From: Tulasnella sp. 424
Lineage: Eukaryota > Basidiomycota > Agaricomycetes > Cantharellales > Tulasnellaceae
Direction of reading: 5' to 3'
Assembly (NCBI GenBank): GCA_019633425.1
Contig: WSUB01000009.1
Location: 454,629 to 518,628, forward strand
Length of the DNA: 64,000 nt
The notes under the pieces are model-generated. The model ran no database searches, was not told where the DNA came from, and was given only the letters and a program-made list of their open reading frames with translations. Both the position numbers and the translations under genes were made by a program. Positions 10,801-22,152 of this stretch are shown one piece after another. Numbering within the stretch: the stretch's first letter is position 1; each line of letters starts with the position of its first letter.

Positions 10801-13800
10801 TTGCTGAACAGCAGAGATAGTAAGTCCTTGGTTACGTGAGGCTCCATCTGGTGGTGGAGGGTATCCGCGAGATCTTTGCGCACTGGCAATCCCTCGACGA
10901 TCCACCGAGGCCCATCCTTTTGCAGTCGATTTTTCTTTTGGTCCAAGCTCGTTCCGGTGAAAGGGATCCCGTTGTTTCCTAGAGATGGGCTCTGGGATGG
11001 TGGTAGGGCGGAGGTAGGGCGAGTAAGCGGTTTTCGGGCTCCAGTCAATCCTGCAGATGGTGGTGGTTCCACTGGAGAATCAATTCTTGACTCAGGACGA
11101 GACGAGGGCTCAATTTTGCGCATTCGGAGGTTGGTAGGTGCCTTCTTGGCTGCGGGTGCCGAAGGAGCTGCAGCCGGAGCAGGCGTGGCTTCCTCGGGGA
11201 CAGGAGATGCAGCGGTTGGGCGGGATGCCGCTGGTCGTGGAGGCTCGAGCTTGGGGGCGGATGGAGCGGAGGCGGATGGAGCGGATGCTGTTGCCGCGGA
11301 CGGCTTGGCCAAAGCTTTCGCAGCTTGTATCATGGGAACGACGGTCGATCGGGATGTTGGTTTTAGCGATGTGGTCTTGCTCATGATGGCGTCGAATCCG
11401 CAGCTTGTGATGAGCGATGGCAGAACTGCTTGGGCACCTTTGCGAACATCTCCGTTTCTATCCTCCAAACAGGCAATGACTGGACTGATCCAAGGCGCGA
11501 GCTCAGACGAGCCGGCGGGTGGATGTTCGTTCAACCATTCCGCCATCCAGTGCAGAAGAGAACTCCGGAGAAGAGGATTGTTGGATTCCAGCGCCCCGGT
11601 CAAAGGATTGATGAGAGGGTCGATGTCTTCGCAAGCTGCTGCCATTGCGGACAACGTACTTGTTCCAGCGGACCGAATATTCGTTTTCTGGTCTGCTAAA
11701 ACATCTGCTACAGGACGCGCCAGCATCTTTGCATGCTTCTCGAACGGCTTGTTCATCCCTGATGCGATACGTGTCACAATATCAAGGGCCAGAAGTTGGA
11801 CAACTTTGTTGCTGTCGCCAACTCTTGACTTTAGGACTTGGCCAATGTCTCCCATGTTCGGCTTGAGGCGCTTGTTTGCCCCAACGTCAAGAATGGATTG
11901 CAACAGCTCCAAGGCTTCCTTCCGACTCTTCCAAGCGTCGCTCTTAGCATCCGCAATGATGGTCGTCCCAGCCACCAGCTTGTCCAAATCGACCCGAGGG
12001 AAGAGTTCATCAAGTGGATCTCCCGCGCCTTTTCCTTTTCCGCCACCACTAGCAGCAACTTCCACATTGTCGGCTGAAAACCTGGTTGGCGTGGGCGCTG
12101 GCTGTCCGTCGACTTTGGCAAACTCGCTTTCAATAGTAGCGAGAAGTTGCGGATTGACATCTTCCAGTAGATCCTTGATGCCTGAATGAAGTGAGTCAGA
12201 CTTGGCATCGACAGGGTTCATTCATTTGGTGTCCTACCTGTACCAGCGAAGAGGCGGAGAGTGACCAATGTGTTCGTCGCAGATGACCGAACCGCTGCGT
12301 TCGAGTTACCCAGGGCTGTCTTAAGGAAGCCAACCAAGTTGCGAAGGGTCAAGCCCGCGATGCCGAAGTCAGTTAAAGCCTGCCCAACCCACGCGATGGA
12401 GTCGGCAAGGACTTTGGGAGCTTTCTGCTTAGACATGGGTTCATAAGCTATGATAATGTTGGTCAGCTCCAGGGCATCTCGTTGACGAAACTGAACGCTC
12501 ACCTTGATCAAGGACGAACGAAAGGGACGTCTTCTCAGCAAAAAACAGCAGCGCATCTCCAGCAGGTTTCTTCAACTTCATATCGCCAAGCTTTTCAGCT
12601 AGGTGCCCCGTGCTTATTACGACACATGACTTGCTAAAGGTGGGGGACTTCTCTGCCAACAGAGCCAGCGCTGCATACACCTTGGAGGAAACCTGGAAGT
12701 TCTTCTCGTTCCACCCAGGTTTTTTCGAAAGGAACCTAAACAAGACTTCGCATTCCGCTGTCTCCGCGTTTCCTTCCTCGAGCCATGTGATGAATTCTTC
12801 CATGCCTGCTAACCGCGTTTTCCAGTTACCGTCGCCAAGATCGGCAGCTAGTTGCGGAGGAACAAGCTCCTCTGCCATCTGAAGGGCGTCTTCAGAGGAG
12901 AACTTAAATTTAACTGGCTCGCCCGGCGCTGGCGCTGCAGCCTTCCCGCCTGCCTTGCTAGTCGCTGCAGCAGCTGCCGGTGGAGGCTTCTTCGCAGCTG
13001 GAGCTGCGGCAGCCGGAGGTTTCTTTGTCTACGAATAATATTAGCTCTACGTTCCTAAATGACTAGCGATAGACGTACGAGGAGACGAGCGGGAGGCTTT
13101 GCGGCGGGTTTCGGTGGTTCTTCCTCGGGGGCGTCTTCTGCTGGTGCCGGCGCTTTCTTCGCCTACGGAGTGCGTGCATTAGAAGGACGTTATCGTAACG
13201 GAATCAAAGGTAAACGCACAAATTTCGCTGGAGGCGCGGCCTTAGGAGGCTCAACTTTGACCCAATCTTCCTCTTCCGTTGCAGCAAGTGTGGGTGCTTT
13301 CTTCGCCTGAGAAAACCAAATCGGTAAGCAAAAATATCAAGTTGCAACAGCGGGGGTAGCCTCACCAATAATCGAGCAGGGGGTTTGGCCTTCGGAGTCG
13401 CTTCGAAATCGTTTATCAACCCTTCTCCCTCATCAGGTGGTGGTGCGGCAGGTTTCTGAATCGATATCAAAAGTTCACGTTAAATTTTAACCGAGGAACC
13501 AGATCGTCGGCACGTTACCTTCGGAGCAGCTTTTGCTTTTGCAGCTGGCGGAGCTGCCGGCTTGGGGGGTGCAACACCAGCTTTACACTTGACAGTCGCC
13601 TTCTCGAATGCTTCTTTGACTTTGGCTTTCCGAAGGTCGTCCAAAGGGTCGATGACGGGGTTTAATTGTCGCTCGCCCACAATCTTCAGGAGGGTACCAA
13701 GACCCTCTGCAGCTGCAGCACGGACGGGTTCATAGCCATCTTCCAAGAGGACAACGAGAAGCTCGGACATGGGTTTGACATCGCCTTTTGCAGGCGGGAC

Positions 13801-15429
13801 TTTGGTTGTGCTGAGCGAGCGAGCCAAGAACTTTGCGGTGCCTTCTTTGACTTGCGGATTCTTCGATTTGAGTGTGTTAAGGATGTCTTCTGTGACATCA
13901 GGAAGTGTGGTCTGACGCCAGCAGAGTCAGTCTTGTACCTACACACTCAGAGAATGAGACGCTTACTGTAGCAAAGAACGCATCTAAGCCCTGTCCGATG
14001 GCATCCACTACATTCTGTTTCCTCTCCTTAAAGCGCTCGAGCATGGGAGGTACGATGGACGCTCTATGCTTTCCAAACGGTTGGCCAAGGCCCTTCGAAA
14101 TACCTTCGATGACTTGCGCTGCAGCAATGACACACTGAATGTTGGCATCCGTCATACGCTTCCCCAACGCCTTGGCCAATTCTCCAATGCCATCCGAGTC
14201 CTTGATCCGAGGATTAGCGTTTACGAGCTCAAGCGCAGCGTCGAGAACCTCTTTTCGCTCCTTCCACTTTGACGAAGCTATCAACGTATGGAAATCGGCC
14301 GGAAGTTTCGGTATAATGTCTACTTCGTCCACGAGGAGACGAGGATCTGGTGGCTCTTCAACCTCTACAATAAGGGCAGTTAGAAGTCCAGCACCTTCGA
14401 AATGCCGGCACCCGGCGCCCACTCACCTTCTTCGACTGCGTCGCCAGATGTACCAGCCAATTCCGCTGCCTCCCGCTCTCGCTCCTGGACTCTAGTGAGA
14501 CGCGTAGGTTTTCCCGAGCCTTGGCCGGTACTAGCTTCGTCCATCTTGGTAAAGGTTTCATTGAGTTCCTTTACTTGCACGGGTTTCAGTTCAGACAAGA
14601 ATGGTTGAATGCCTTGCCCCAGGAAGGTATAGAGCGTTTGTACGAGCGCATTTCCCTCTGCTCGGACAGTCTTGTCGGAGTGACCGAAGATCTTTGGTAG
14701 CGTCTTCAATGCATCTTTCGGTGGAATGACCTTGATGCCGAATGCCCTGCGTCATGGCACCAACAACTGAGTACTCTGAACCCCCTGAGCGAGAAGTCGG
14801 TGGGGACGCACTTGAAAGCTTCGTTTAAAGCTGTTACGGTTCCTGAGACGACCTTGGGTTGCTTTGCAGCCAATCCTGGCAAGATATCTCGCTAGTGGCG
14901 AGGGGAAAGCCCCACGCAAGCGAGGTCAGTATTAATCGGGGCACTAAAGGGTCCTACCGGACGTACAATAACCGCTTCACCGCCGTTCTCTACTTCGATG
15001 TACTTGAGAATTAGCTCGATCGCTTTTGCTTTGGTACCGGCCCGCGCTGAGCCGAGGCACTTGTCGACTAGGGCGGGGACCACGGTTTCTCGTGTCCTAG
15101 CAATAATAAATGATCAGCGAAAAGCACCCTCGCTGGCGTTTCCGAGTTCCTTACCTTGCAGAGTTCTCTCCGGAGTATTGAACTAGAGCGCATACAGCCT
15201 CCACTCCTTTCTCTTGGGCTACGGCATTTGAGTCTGTGACGATCTTCTTGAGTAGTCCAGGGTCGGATAGATATGGACGGAAAGTTGGATCAGAGTCGGA
15301 TGTTGTGAGAGAAAATGTCTTTGGTAACGCTTCGTATGCGCTTAAGCGTGCTTTCCAATTGCTGTGTGCGACTCGATCAAGTAGTGGGATGGAGGAGAAG
15401 TCCTCCTCTGGTGGGGGAGGCCCGTCCAT
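7875..15429 (-). CDS. STU2: XMAP215/Dis1/Stu2-family microtubule polymerase, multi-TOG
   Basis: Proteins of this family bind tubulin through TOG (HEAT-like) domains and speed microtubule plus-end growth at spindle poles, kinetochores and tips. The start is the ATG at 15429 (MDGPPPPEEDFSSIPLLDRV). The first TOG has the family signature HSNWKARLSAYE. Further TOG blocks can be read around 14.4-13.5 kb (SSKWKERKEVLDAALELV), 12.9-12.3 kb (GDGNWKTRLAGMEEFITW) and 12.1-11.4 kb (SDAWKSRKEALELLQSIL). They are separated by Ala/Pro/Lys-rich linkers at 13.5-12.9 kb and 11.3-10.9 kb. The C-terminal part continues through exons at 10.4-10.19, 10.19-9.14 and 9.07-8.76 kb. The final junction at 8160 splices to an exon ending at the TGA at 7875-7877, extending the protein past the in-frame intron stop at 8101. 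Spliced length is about 2000 residues, much longer than budding-yeast Stu2 and closer to animal XMAP215. Introns number well over a dozen; some inner boundaries are approximate. Confidence 0.9.
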
Positions 15430-15719
15430 GAGTGCGTTTGGTGGTTTTTGCTGACTTGGTTAGAGAGAGCTGGTTGTGCAGAATACTTTAAGATGAAAGG
15501 GTATATTGGACCACCAGTCGTGAAATGGGTCGTGTGTGTAGAGTAGCCTCGTATTGAAGGGAAGCGAGAAGGGCGGTTGGATGCAAGTTCAAACTGGAAT
15601 CGACTGGAGGGAGCTCCTGTTTGCTCACCGCGTCGCCTTGTTTACGTTCAAGACGCGTTTTGCCCCCTTCATCACCCCCTGATTTTTTTTATCCCTGTAC
15701 CCTGACTCAAAGAAGTCGT

Positions 15720-16923
15720 TCATACATTAAAATTCTGAGACGCTTTATCTATCTGCTCGAAACACGTTGTGAACCATTTTGACAAACTATCGCTTGAGGA
15801 CTTGGATGGGTCGTCCAATTTCAACGATGTTGGCAAGCTCTTCGTCACTTTCTCGGTGTCAACGTCTGTGCGCACCTGCCTAACCCACGCCAAAACGCTC
15901 TTTAAACCCGAGTTTATGACATCGAGCTCTTGAGTCGGAGCCAGTGACGCCACAACGTCGTCGAAAGAAGCCATCAGAGCGTTTGAGCGAGCAAGGGCAT
16001 CATCCAAGTCGATTGTCGAGCTGGTCCGGTAGAACTTGATGGCCTTTCGATGCAAAAGCGCAGTCATGCGTAGCAACGGGTAAGCCTGAGCGAAATGGAG
16101 ATGATTAGTCTTCATCATAGAGCAACGGCCTGATCGAACATCACACCTTCTTCGTCCGTTCGAGCTCTTCCGGTGTCATCTTTTCCCCACCGTCCATCAT
16201 ATCATCCCATTCATCCCCATCATCACCAAAGTCCTCATCCTCTTGGTCTTTGGAACTCTCTGCTTCGTCCATCATCTCCTTACATTCTCTCAACGCATCA
16301 TCCAACGAGCTCGAATCCTGCGTCCACCGCTTCTCCACAGCCGACGCGTTATCCGTGGATAGCGACTCCCGGACTTTGTCCAAAACAGAATGAACAGACC
16401 CAACGCGTCTCAGGTAATCGTCGGGCACTACAAACTCCTTCCCATCGGCGGGTGGAAGCAGTCCCGAGACGAGCCCTTGGATACTCTCGATGACTTCCTG
16501 CGCGGTCCAAATGAACTCTTTACGTATTGCTTTTCCCGCCGACAGAGGTACCGAAAGCGAGCACGAAGCGAGAGTCCCCAAGTCGGCGCTGGCTCCTTGA
16601 ATTGACTTCACAACTCCGGCCCCTGTCAACGGAGGCTTGAGCGACATTCCAAACTTGGTGATATTGTTGTCGAGAAGTGCGAGAAGGGATGCAAAGTCGG
16701 AACGAAGAACGGATATCGAGGGAGTATTCGCTGGGCCTTGTTCACTTGACGACGAAGCTGGGGTGGTCTCCAAGACCGGCTCTTGGAAAAGCGCCTTTAG
16801 AGCCTGACCACATGCGGTCTGACATTGCGACAGAGCGGAGTGGATTTCTTTGAAATAGTTGAATCAACATTAAGGGTTATATTACAAGTCGGCTTCTATA
16901 ATGGACGCACCAGCCGAAGACAT
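15720..16923 (-). CDS. Cyclin-D1-binding-protein-1-like (GCIP) protein
   Basis: The best family match by eye is the GCIP/CCNDBP1 group, helical proteins reported to bind cyclin D and HLH factors. The role in fungi is unknown. I place the start at an ATG at 16923 (MSSA): a 65-nt intron (donor GTGCGT, acceptor TTCAAAG) joins it to EIHSALSQCQTACGQALK and then to the long exon starting VLETTPASSSSEQ. An acidic block DFGDDGDEWDDMM precedes an intron near 16140. The protein then continues as YPLLRMTALLHRKAIKFYR and ends in DKASQNFNV. Length is about 340 residues. Helical periodicity is strong throughout and no catalytic motif is seen. Orientation is tandem with the XMAP215 gene, 290 bp upstream of it. 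Confidence 0.55.
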
Positions 16924-17041
16924 TGGGGATGTACAGCGCAATTACAGAGTGGTTTCGACGAACAGCGGAGCTGACTCTCACACGGCGAAGTCGGCGTTCA
17001 GCCCCAATGTCCCTCAGCGCCTACCCGCCAATCCAGTCGTT

Positions 17042-18072
17042 TTATTCTGGAACGACGGGATCTCTTGGCTCTGGCAGCCCTACCTCCTTTCGGACCTTTG
17101 CTAGCTCTGGAATTGCCATCTGACGGAACACAACCCCACCTTGGCTGCGGCCACCCATTTGAGGATGGTCGCTGTCAAACAAGGCCGATGGCGACTGTGA
17201 CAAGCCTGAAGTTTGCAGAGCTAATGCTGAAAAGGAGGACGGAGATTCACGATATCTACAGGCATGCGCTCCGACAGTCAGGGTAGCCGATCGGAGCGTC
17301 TACAAGGCTTCAACTTACAACCTAAAAGCCTCTTTGTTGAGGCAGTCCTTCTCAGTGAGCTTATCCAAAGCCGGTTTCTTGAACGAGGCTTTAATCCAGT
17401 ACAAGACATCAAAAACGTGGTGATCCTTTGGCCTGAAAGTATTCATCAGTTGTGGGTATGAGATGGCGAGAGAGAAGAGACGCACATCCAAGGCGAGAAT
17501 CGAGGAGCTAAAGCAAAGGTCCCATCTGCTTGGGAGACAAGTGGATGGAAGACGTCTGTCGTAAATGATACTGCTGGAGGGTGCTGTGGATAGTCCTGAG
17601 GGAACGTCACGCGGAAACGAAGCCTGAAAGCAACCGACTTCGACTCGGGTCCGGCGCACTGCTGTTCTGAAGACTTACACAGATGACGCATAGTAACCTA
17701 AGACAAATACATCATGAGGTCGATTCATTCATTGTTTATAGGGTTAAATATACCTTGATGTACAAATAGGACGCCGAGCCAGACCAACAACGACTCGGTT
17801 GATGGAGTTAGGTACATTCCAGATGGACAATGGTTGAGGTGCCCAAGAGCAGCACTAAGATAATCACCTTCGTCAGACAGTACTTTGCTTACATGCATAT
17901 TGTACACTCACTATTCTGATGACACGGCCAGCATGGTTTCAGTGGGGGCTTCAGCGTCAGGGGCAGGATTTGCGAGAGGTGCAGTTGTCCGCGTCGTTGG
18001 TTTCTTGGGCGTATCTTGTGACACGCTCTTTGACGACCTTGAAGGAGCACCGCCAAACGCGTTCGCCAGCAT
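17042..18072 (-). CDS. Ubiquitin-conjugating-enzyme (E2)-like protein lacking the catalytic Cys
   Basis: The UBC-fold protein resembles AKTIP/FTS-type E2 variants, which act in vesicle-trafficking complexes rather than transferring ubiquitin. The start is the ATG at 18072 (MLANAFGGAPSRSSK), followed by a Ser/Thr/Pro-rich leader. Splicing five introns gives EYAALGHLNHCPSGMYLTP, then VWLGVLFVHQGYYASSV, then RFRVTFPQDYPQHPPAVSF. Next come TDVFHPLVSQADGTFALA and PWMPKDHHVFDVLYWIKA, then CLNKEAFRLYRE, with a C-terminal tail ending PRDPVVPE at the TAA at 17042-17044. All junctions keep frame, which supports the model. The position after FHPL, where active E2s carry Cys, has no Cys, so ubiquitin transfer is unlikely. 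About 250 residues. It shares a 192-bp divergent promoter with the GrpE gene. Confidence 0.85.
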
Positions 18073-18264
18073 AGTGGATAGGTACGTTGAGTTTCGCGCG
18101 AAGTACGGTTGCCTTGGATAGAGGTGGTCGAACGAGAACACGGTCGCACCCTGAGAGTAAACAACCACAAGCTTATAACACGGCTCGAAATTTGGGATTG
18201 GTCTGCATTTCTTCATCCTTTCCGTCCATCCATCTCGTTTTCGGCAGCACCACAATCCAGCATC
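18073..18264. promoter_or_regulatory. Divergent promoter between the E2-like and GrpE genes
   Basis: Only 192 bp separate the two divergent ATGs, so both promoters must lie here or overlap the 5' ends. A pyrimidine-rich run (TTTCTTCATCCTTTCCGTCC) lies near 18207-18226, just before the GrpE start, as often seen at fungal transcription starts. No TATA box is obvious. Confidence 0.5.
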
Positions 18265-19005
18265 ATGTCATCGTCATTCTCAGTCGCTACAAGGCTACTA
18301 CGCTCATGTCCTACGACTTTACGAACCTCACAATATCGTCTCGCTGCCTCAACATCCGGCCGATTGTCGACGCGCTACTATAGCGCGACGGCGGATCAGT
18401 CCCCACCTGTTGATGACGCCAAGCCTCCACCACCCACCGAGGAGGGCGGGGAGACCGAGCTCCAAACAAAGCTCAAACAAAAAGAGGCGGATCTCGCAGA
18501 CCTCACGGTGAGCTTTATCCTCATTAATGGGGGCGAACAGAGGGCGCTAACATCACTGCACACTATCCAGAGCCGACTGAAGTATGCCCAAGCAGACTTT
18601 GTCAACCTCCAAAAAATCGCTGCGAGGGAGAAGGACCAGGCCTCTGTCTACGCCATCTCCAACTTTGCCCGTGACCTCATCGGAACCGTCGACGTTCTCG
18701 GCCTCGCCTTGAAATCCGTGCCTGCGGAAGCTTTGTCAAGCTCGTCTTCCGATGCCGGAAAACACCTCAAGAACTTGCATGAAGGTGTCACGATGACCCA
18801 ACGCGAGTTGTTGAAGACGCTCGGAAAGTATGGTGTAACGCCATTCGATCCGACTGGGGAGACCTTCGACCCCAATCACCATGAAGCGCTCTACGAAGCT
18901 CCAATACCCGGGAAGGAACCTGGCACTGTGATCGACTGCCAAAAGGTTGGCTATAAGATTAAGGAGAGGACGCTTCGGGCAGCGCAAGTTGGAGTTGCAC
19001 GATAG
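18265..19005 (+). CDS. MGE1: Mitochondrial GrpE nucleotide exchange factor
   Basis: Mge1 releases ADP from matrix Hsp70 (Ssc1) during protein import and folding. The ATG at 18265 opens an Arg/Ser-rich, acid-free presequence (MSSSFSVATRLLRSCPTTLR) typical of mitochondrial targeting. A charged coiled-coil segment follows (ELQTKLKQKEADLADLT), then the GrpE core (LKYAQADFVNLQKI, SNFARDLIGTVDVLGLAL). The beta-wing ends with the family block FDPNHHEALYEAPIPGKEPGTV and the terminal KIKERTLRAAQVGVAR. One intron at 18508-18570 (GTGAGC..CCAG) is 63 nt, divisible by three and free of stops, so it reads through in the genomic frame. The mature protein most likely lacks those 21 residues. About 225 residues after splicing. 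Confidence 0.93.
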   Translation: MSSSFSVATRLLRSCPTTLRTSQYRLAASTSGRLSTRYYSATADQSPPVDDAKPPPPTEEGGETELQTKLKQKEADLADLTVSFILINGGEQRALTSLHTIQSRLKYAQADFVNLQKIAAREKDQASVYAISNFARDLIGTVDVLGLALKSVPAEALSSSSSDAGKHLKNLHEGVTMTQRELLKTLGKYGVTPFDPTGETFDPNHHEALYEAPIPGKEPGTVIDCQKVGYKIKERTLRAAQVGVAR

Positions 19006-19456
19006 GGCTGTTGTTTTTCTGGTTGATTTATTTTCGCGTCTCGATGTCGTTACATATTATACGCATCTAATCTCATTTCTTCGTTCGGGACCCCACAAAC
19101 ATGTGCCTTTCATCACGAGCCGGACTCGGGAGACGAGATGCCGGTGAGATTTCTTAATGGAGTTGAGAGAGATCTGGGAAAGACGTTTAGTTGAGAATGG
19201 GCTTGGATGAGCGCAGCAGTAGTGGATTTATTGGATAGTCGACTTGCGACTTGGCCTGACTGCAAGGAGTCATTGAACGTGGATGTCGAAGTGGTGGAAA
19301 GAGAACAAAAACCGGTGAATTAGGAAGTCGGCCGAGAGCATCCGAATTCCCACATTCGTCCTGTGACTCTCGCGAAGAATCTGTTGAAATTTAGACCACG
19401 CCCGACACTTCTTCTCGTAACCCATCACTCGCCATTCGTCCTCTCCCTTCCTCATC

Positions 19457-21781
19457 ATGTCTCTCCCTACACGGATATCCTCTACTCTACCAAAGTCTGT
19501 GCCTTCAACGTCCACTGGCGTCCGGTGGATGTCCACTGGCGCTGGAGCCAGCATCATTGACGCAAAACATCGTGTGCAAGAGCGAGCTAGGTCCATCAGT
19601 CGGACCTCTGCGAGCAAGGGCGCTGCCAAACCCAATGCGTTAGTGTGCTCGAGTATAAGTTATTCATACTGATACTGACGCCACTGCTTGAACCCCGCTA
19701 GTCGGCCCAACCCTACTCCCAGCTTCCAGCCAGCTCGACCTCAGCAATTGCAGCCTCTTGAGGGCAGTGGGTCCCGAGCCGCTATGGATCACTCCTTCAT
19801 TGGAATGTCCGGAGGCGAGATCTTCCATGAAATGATGCTGCGTCACGACGTCAAGCACATCTTTGGTTACCCTGGAGGTGCTATTCTGCCCGTATTCGAT
19901 GCCATTTACAACTCCAAGCACTTCGACTTCGTTCTTCCGCGACATGAACAGGGTGCAGGTCACATGGCAGAGGGTTACGCTCGAGCCTCGGGCAAGCCTG
20001 GTGTTGTCCTTGTCACCTCAGGCCCAGGCGCTACCAACGTGGTCACTCCCATGCAAGACGCCTTGAGCGATGGTGTGCCTCTCGTCGTGTTCTGCGGCCA
20101 AGTAGCCACGTCCGCAATCGGGTCCGACGCTTTCCAAGAAGCCGACGTTGTCGGTATTTCTCGAAGCTGCACAAAATGGAACGTGATGGTCAAAGACATC
20201 GCCGAATTGCCCCGTAGAATCAACGAAGCCTTCAAAATCGCTACTTCGGGACGTCCCGGACCTGTGCTCGTCGATTTGCCGAAAGACGTTACCGCCGCAA
20301 TCCTTCGCACACCCCTTCCCTTCAAGGCCACGACACCAGGCACGAACCTCGGTTTACCGGAGAATCCCCTCCAGCCTTCCGGCTGTTCCGTAGACCACGC
20401 TCTCATCAAGCAAGCTGCCGACCTCATCAACCAAGCCAAGAAACCCATCATCTACGCCGGCCATGGTGTTCTCGGCTCGCCTGTGGGACCGGAGCTGTTG
20501 GAGCGTCTGTCTAGTGAGGGCAACATTCCTGTGACAACCACCCTCCTTGGCCTTGGGGCTTTCAACGAGGAAGACCCTAAGAGTCTGCACATGTTGGGTA
20601 TGCACGGCTCAGCCTACGCAAACATTGCCATGCAGCAGGCAGATGTCATCATCGCTCTGGGTGCCAGGTTTGACGATCGTGTGACTGGCACGCTTCCAGG
20701 TTCGTTTGCGCGTTAGAACTATTTACAGTTCTTGGCTAACGTGTTTTGCGACCCGTAGCATTCGCTCCTGCCGCCAGAGCTGCAGCCCTCCAAGGTCGCG
20801 GCGGTATCATTCACTTCGAGATCCAGCCCAAGAACATCAACAAGGTTGTGAATGCCTCTATTCCAATCATCGGCGACGTCGTTGAGGGCATGGCTGCGCT
20901 CGTCCCCTTGATCAAGCACTCTCCAAGGAAGGCTTGGTTCCATGACCTCCAGAAGTGGAAGAAGCAATACCCCTTCACTTTCGAGAAGAGCAAGGCTGGG
21001 GAGCCCTTGAAGCCGCAAGAAGTCATCGAGGAGCTTTCCGCTCAGATCAAGGACAGGAAAAACACCATCATCACGACTGGTGTAGGCCAGCATCAAATGT
21101 GGGCAGCTCAACATTATCGATGGTCGGAGCCGAGATCTTTCATTTCGTCTGGTGGTCTAGGTGTACGTTGAGGTCGACTGAATGACGATTTTATCTCTCT
21201 TCGCTGACCCTCTGACATTTTTAGACCATGGGCTTCGGTCTCCCTGCCGCCATCGGAGCCAAAGTCGCTTGCCCTGAGAAAACCGTCGTGGATATTGATG
21301 GGGACGCCTCGTTCAGCATGACCGCCATGGAGCTCCAGACTGCTTCTCACTTCGGTATCGGCATCAAGGCGCTGATTCTAAACAACGAGTTCCAAGGAAT
21401 GGTTCTGCAGTGGCAAGGTAGGAGTCTTCTTCATTTCCGAAATTCGGAATGCTGACCAGTGGACTCCCATTAGATTTGTTCTACGAAGCTCGTTACTCGC
21501 ACACCCGCATGAACAACCCCAACTTCATCATGCTTGCCAACGCTATGGGTGTACACGCCATCCGATGCACTTCTGCTGAAGAGTTGCCAGCAAAGATGAA
21601 GGAGTTCCTCGAGTACCCGAACGACAAGCCTGTGGTCCTGGAGTGCGTGGTGTCGAAGACGGAGCACGTTTACCCCATGGTGGCTGCTGGCAAGGCTTTG
21701 GACGAATACGTTCTGCACCCCAAGCTGAGGGATCTGCCTCAACTGGACGCTGAAACCGCTAATAAGACTGCTTGGTCTTGA
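19457..21781 (+). CDS. ILV2: Acetolactate synthase catalytic subunit (acetohydroxyacid synthase)
   Basis: This mitochondrial ThDP enzyme condenses two pyruvates, or pyruvate with 2-oxobutyrate, in valine, leucine and isoleucine synthesis. The ATG at 19457 begins a transit peptide (MSLPTRISSTLPKSVPSTST). After one intron the ThDP N-domain follows, with FGYPGGAILPVFDAIY and the catalytic-Glu block LPRHEQGAGHMAEGYARASG. The FAD-domain end is IIALGARFDDRVTG. The C-domain has GVGQHQMWAAQHY, the ThDP/Mg motif DIDGDASFSMT..NNEFQG and the Trp of MVLQWQDLFYE. Four introns interrupt the gene and the stop is at 21779-21781. The residue aligning with the sulfonylurea-site Pro (GQVP in yeast) is Ala (GQVATSAIG). 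The Trp of the other classic resistance site is unchanged. Confidence 0.96.
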
Positions 21782-22152
21782 GCGGTTGAGAGAGGGATGA
21801 CAATCGGACACTTCGAAAAAGAAAAACAAAAGGGGTCGGTCTGTACCCCAACTCGCTCGTTCCTTTGGCATAGTAGCATTTTGGGTCAACTTTGTTGTTT
21901 TGCTTCCCCCTTCCAAATTTTTGTATTATATCTAAAGCTCGTCCAAAAAAAAAAGAACCCTATGCGGTTCCAATCACTGGAAATGTAATTGTACTCTTCG
22001 CCGAGTCTAACCCCGTTCAACGCCGTTTGTTTGCTTTTAAAGTCCCGCTCTAAGTTCCTTCCATCCACACCCCTCATCTCCCAAGTCCCCCCCCTCGCTC
22101 ACCTGTCTCCTCTCCCCTTTCTAACATCGTCTCTCTTCAATTTAACGCCGAA

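Noticed and set aside
10876..12189. Plus-strand open frame of 437 codons opposite the XMAP215 gene
   Set aside because: It is antisense to TOG-domain exons with clear conserved motifs; its composition (Gly/Ala/Ser-rich) is what the complement of that coding sequence gives, and it has no family motif.
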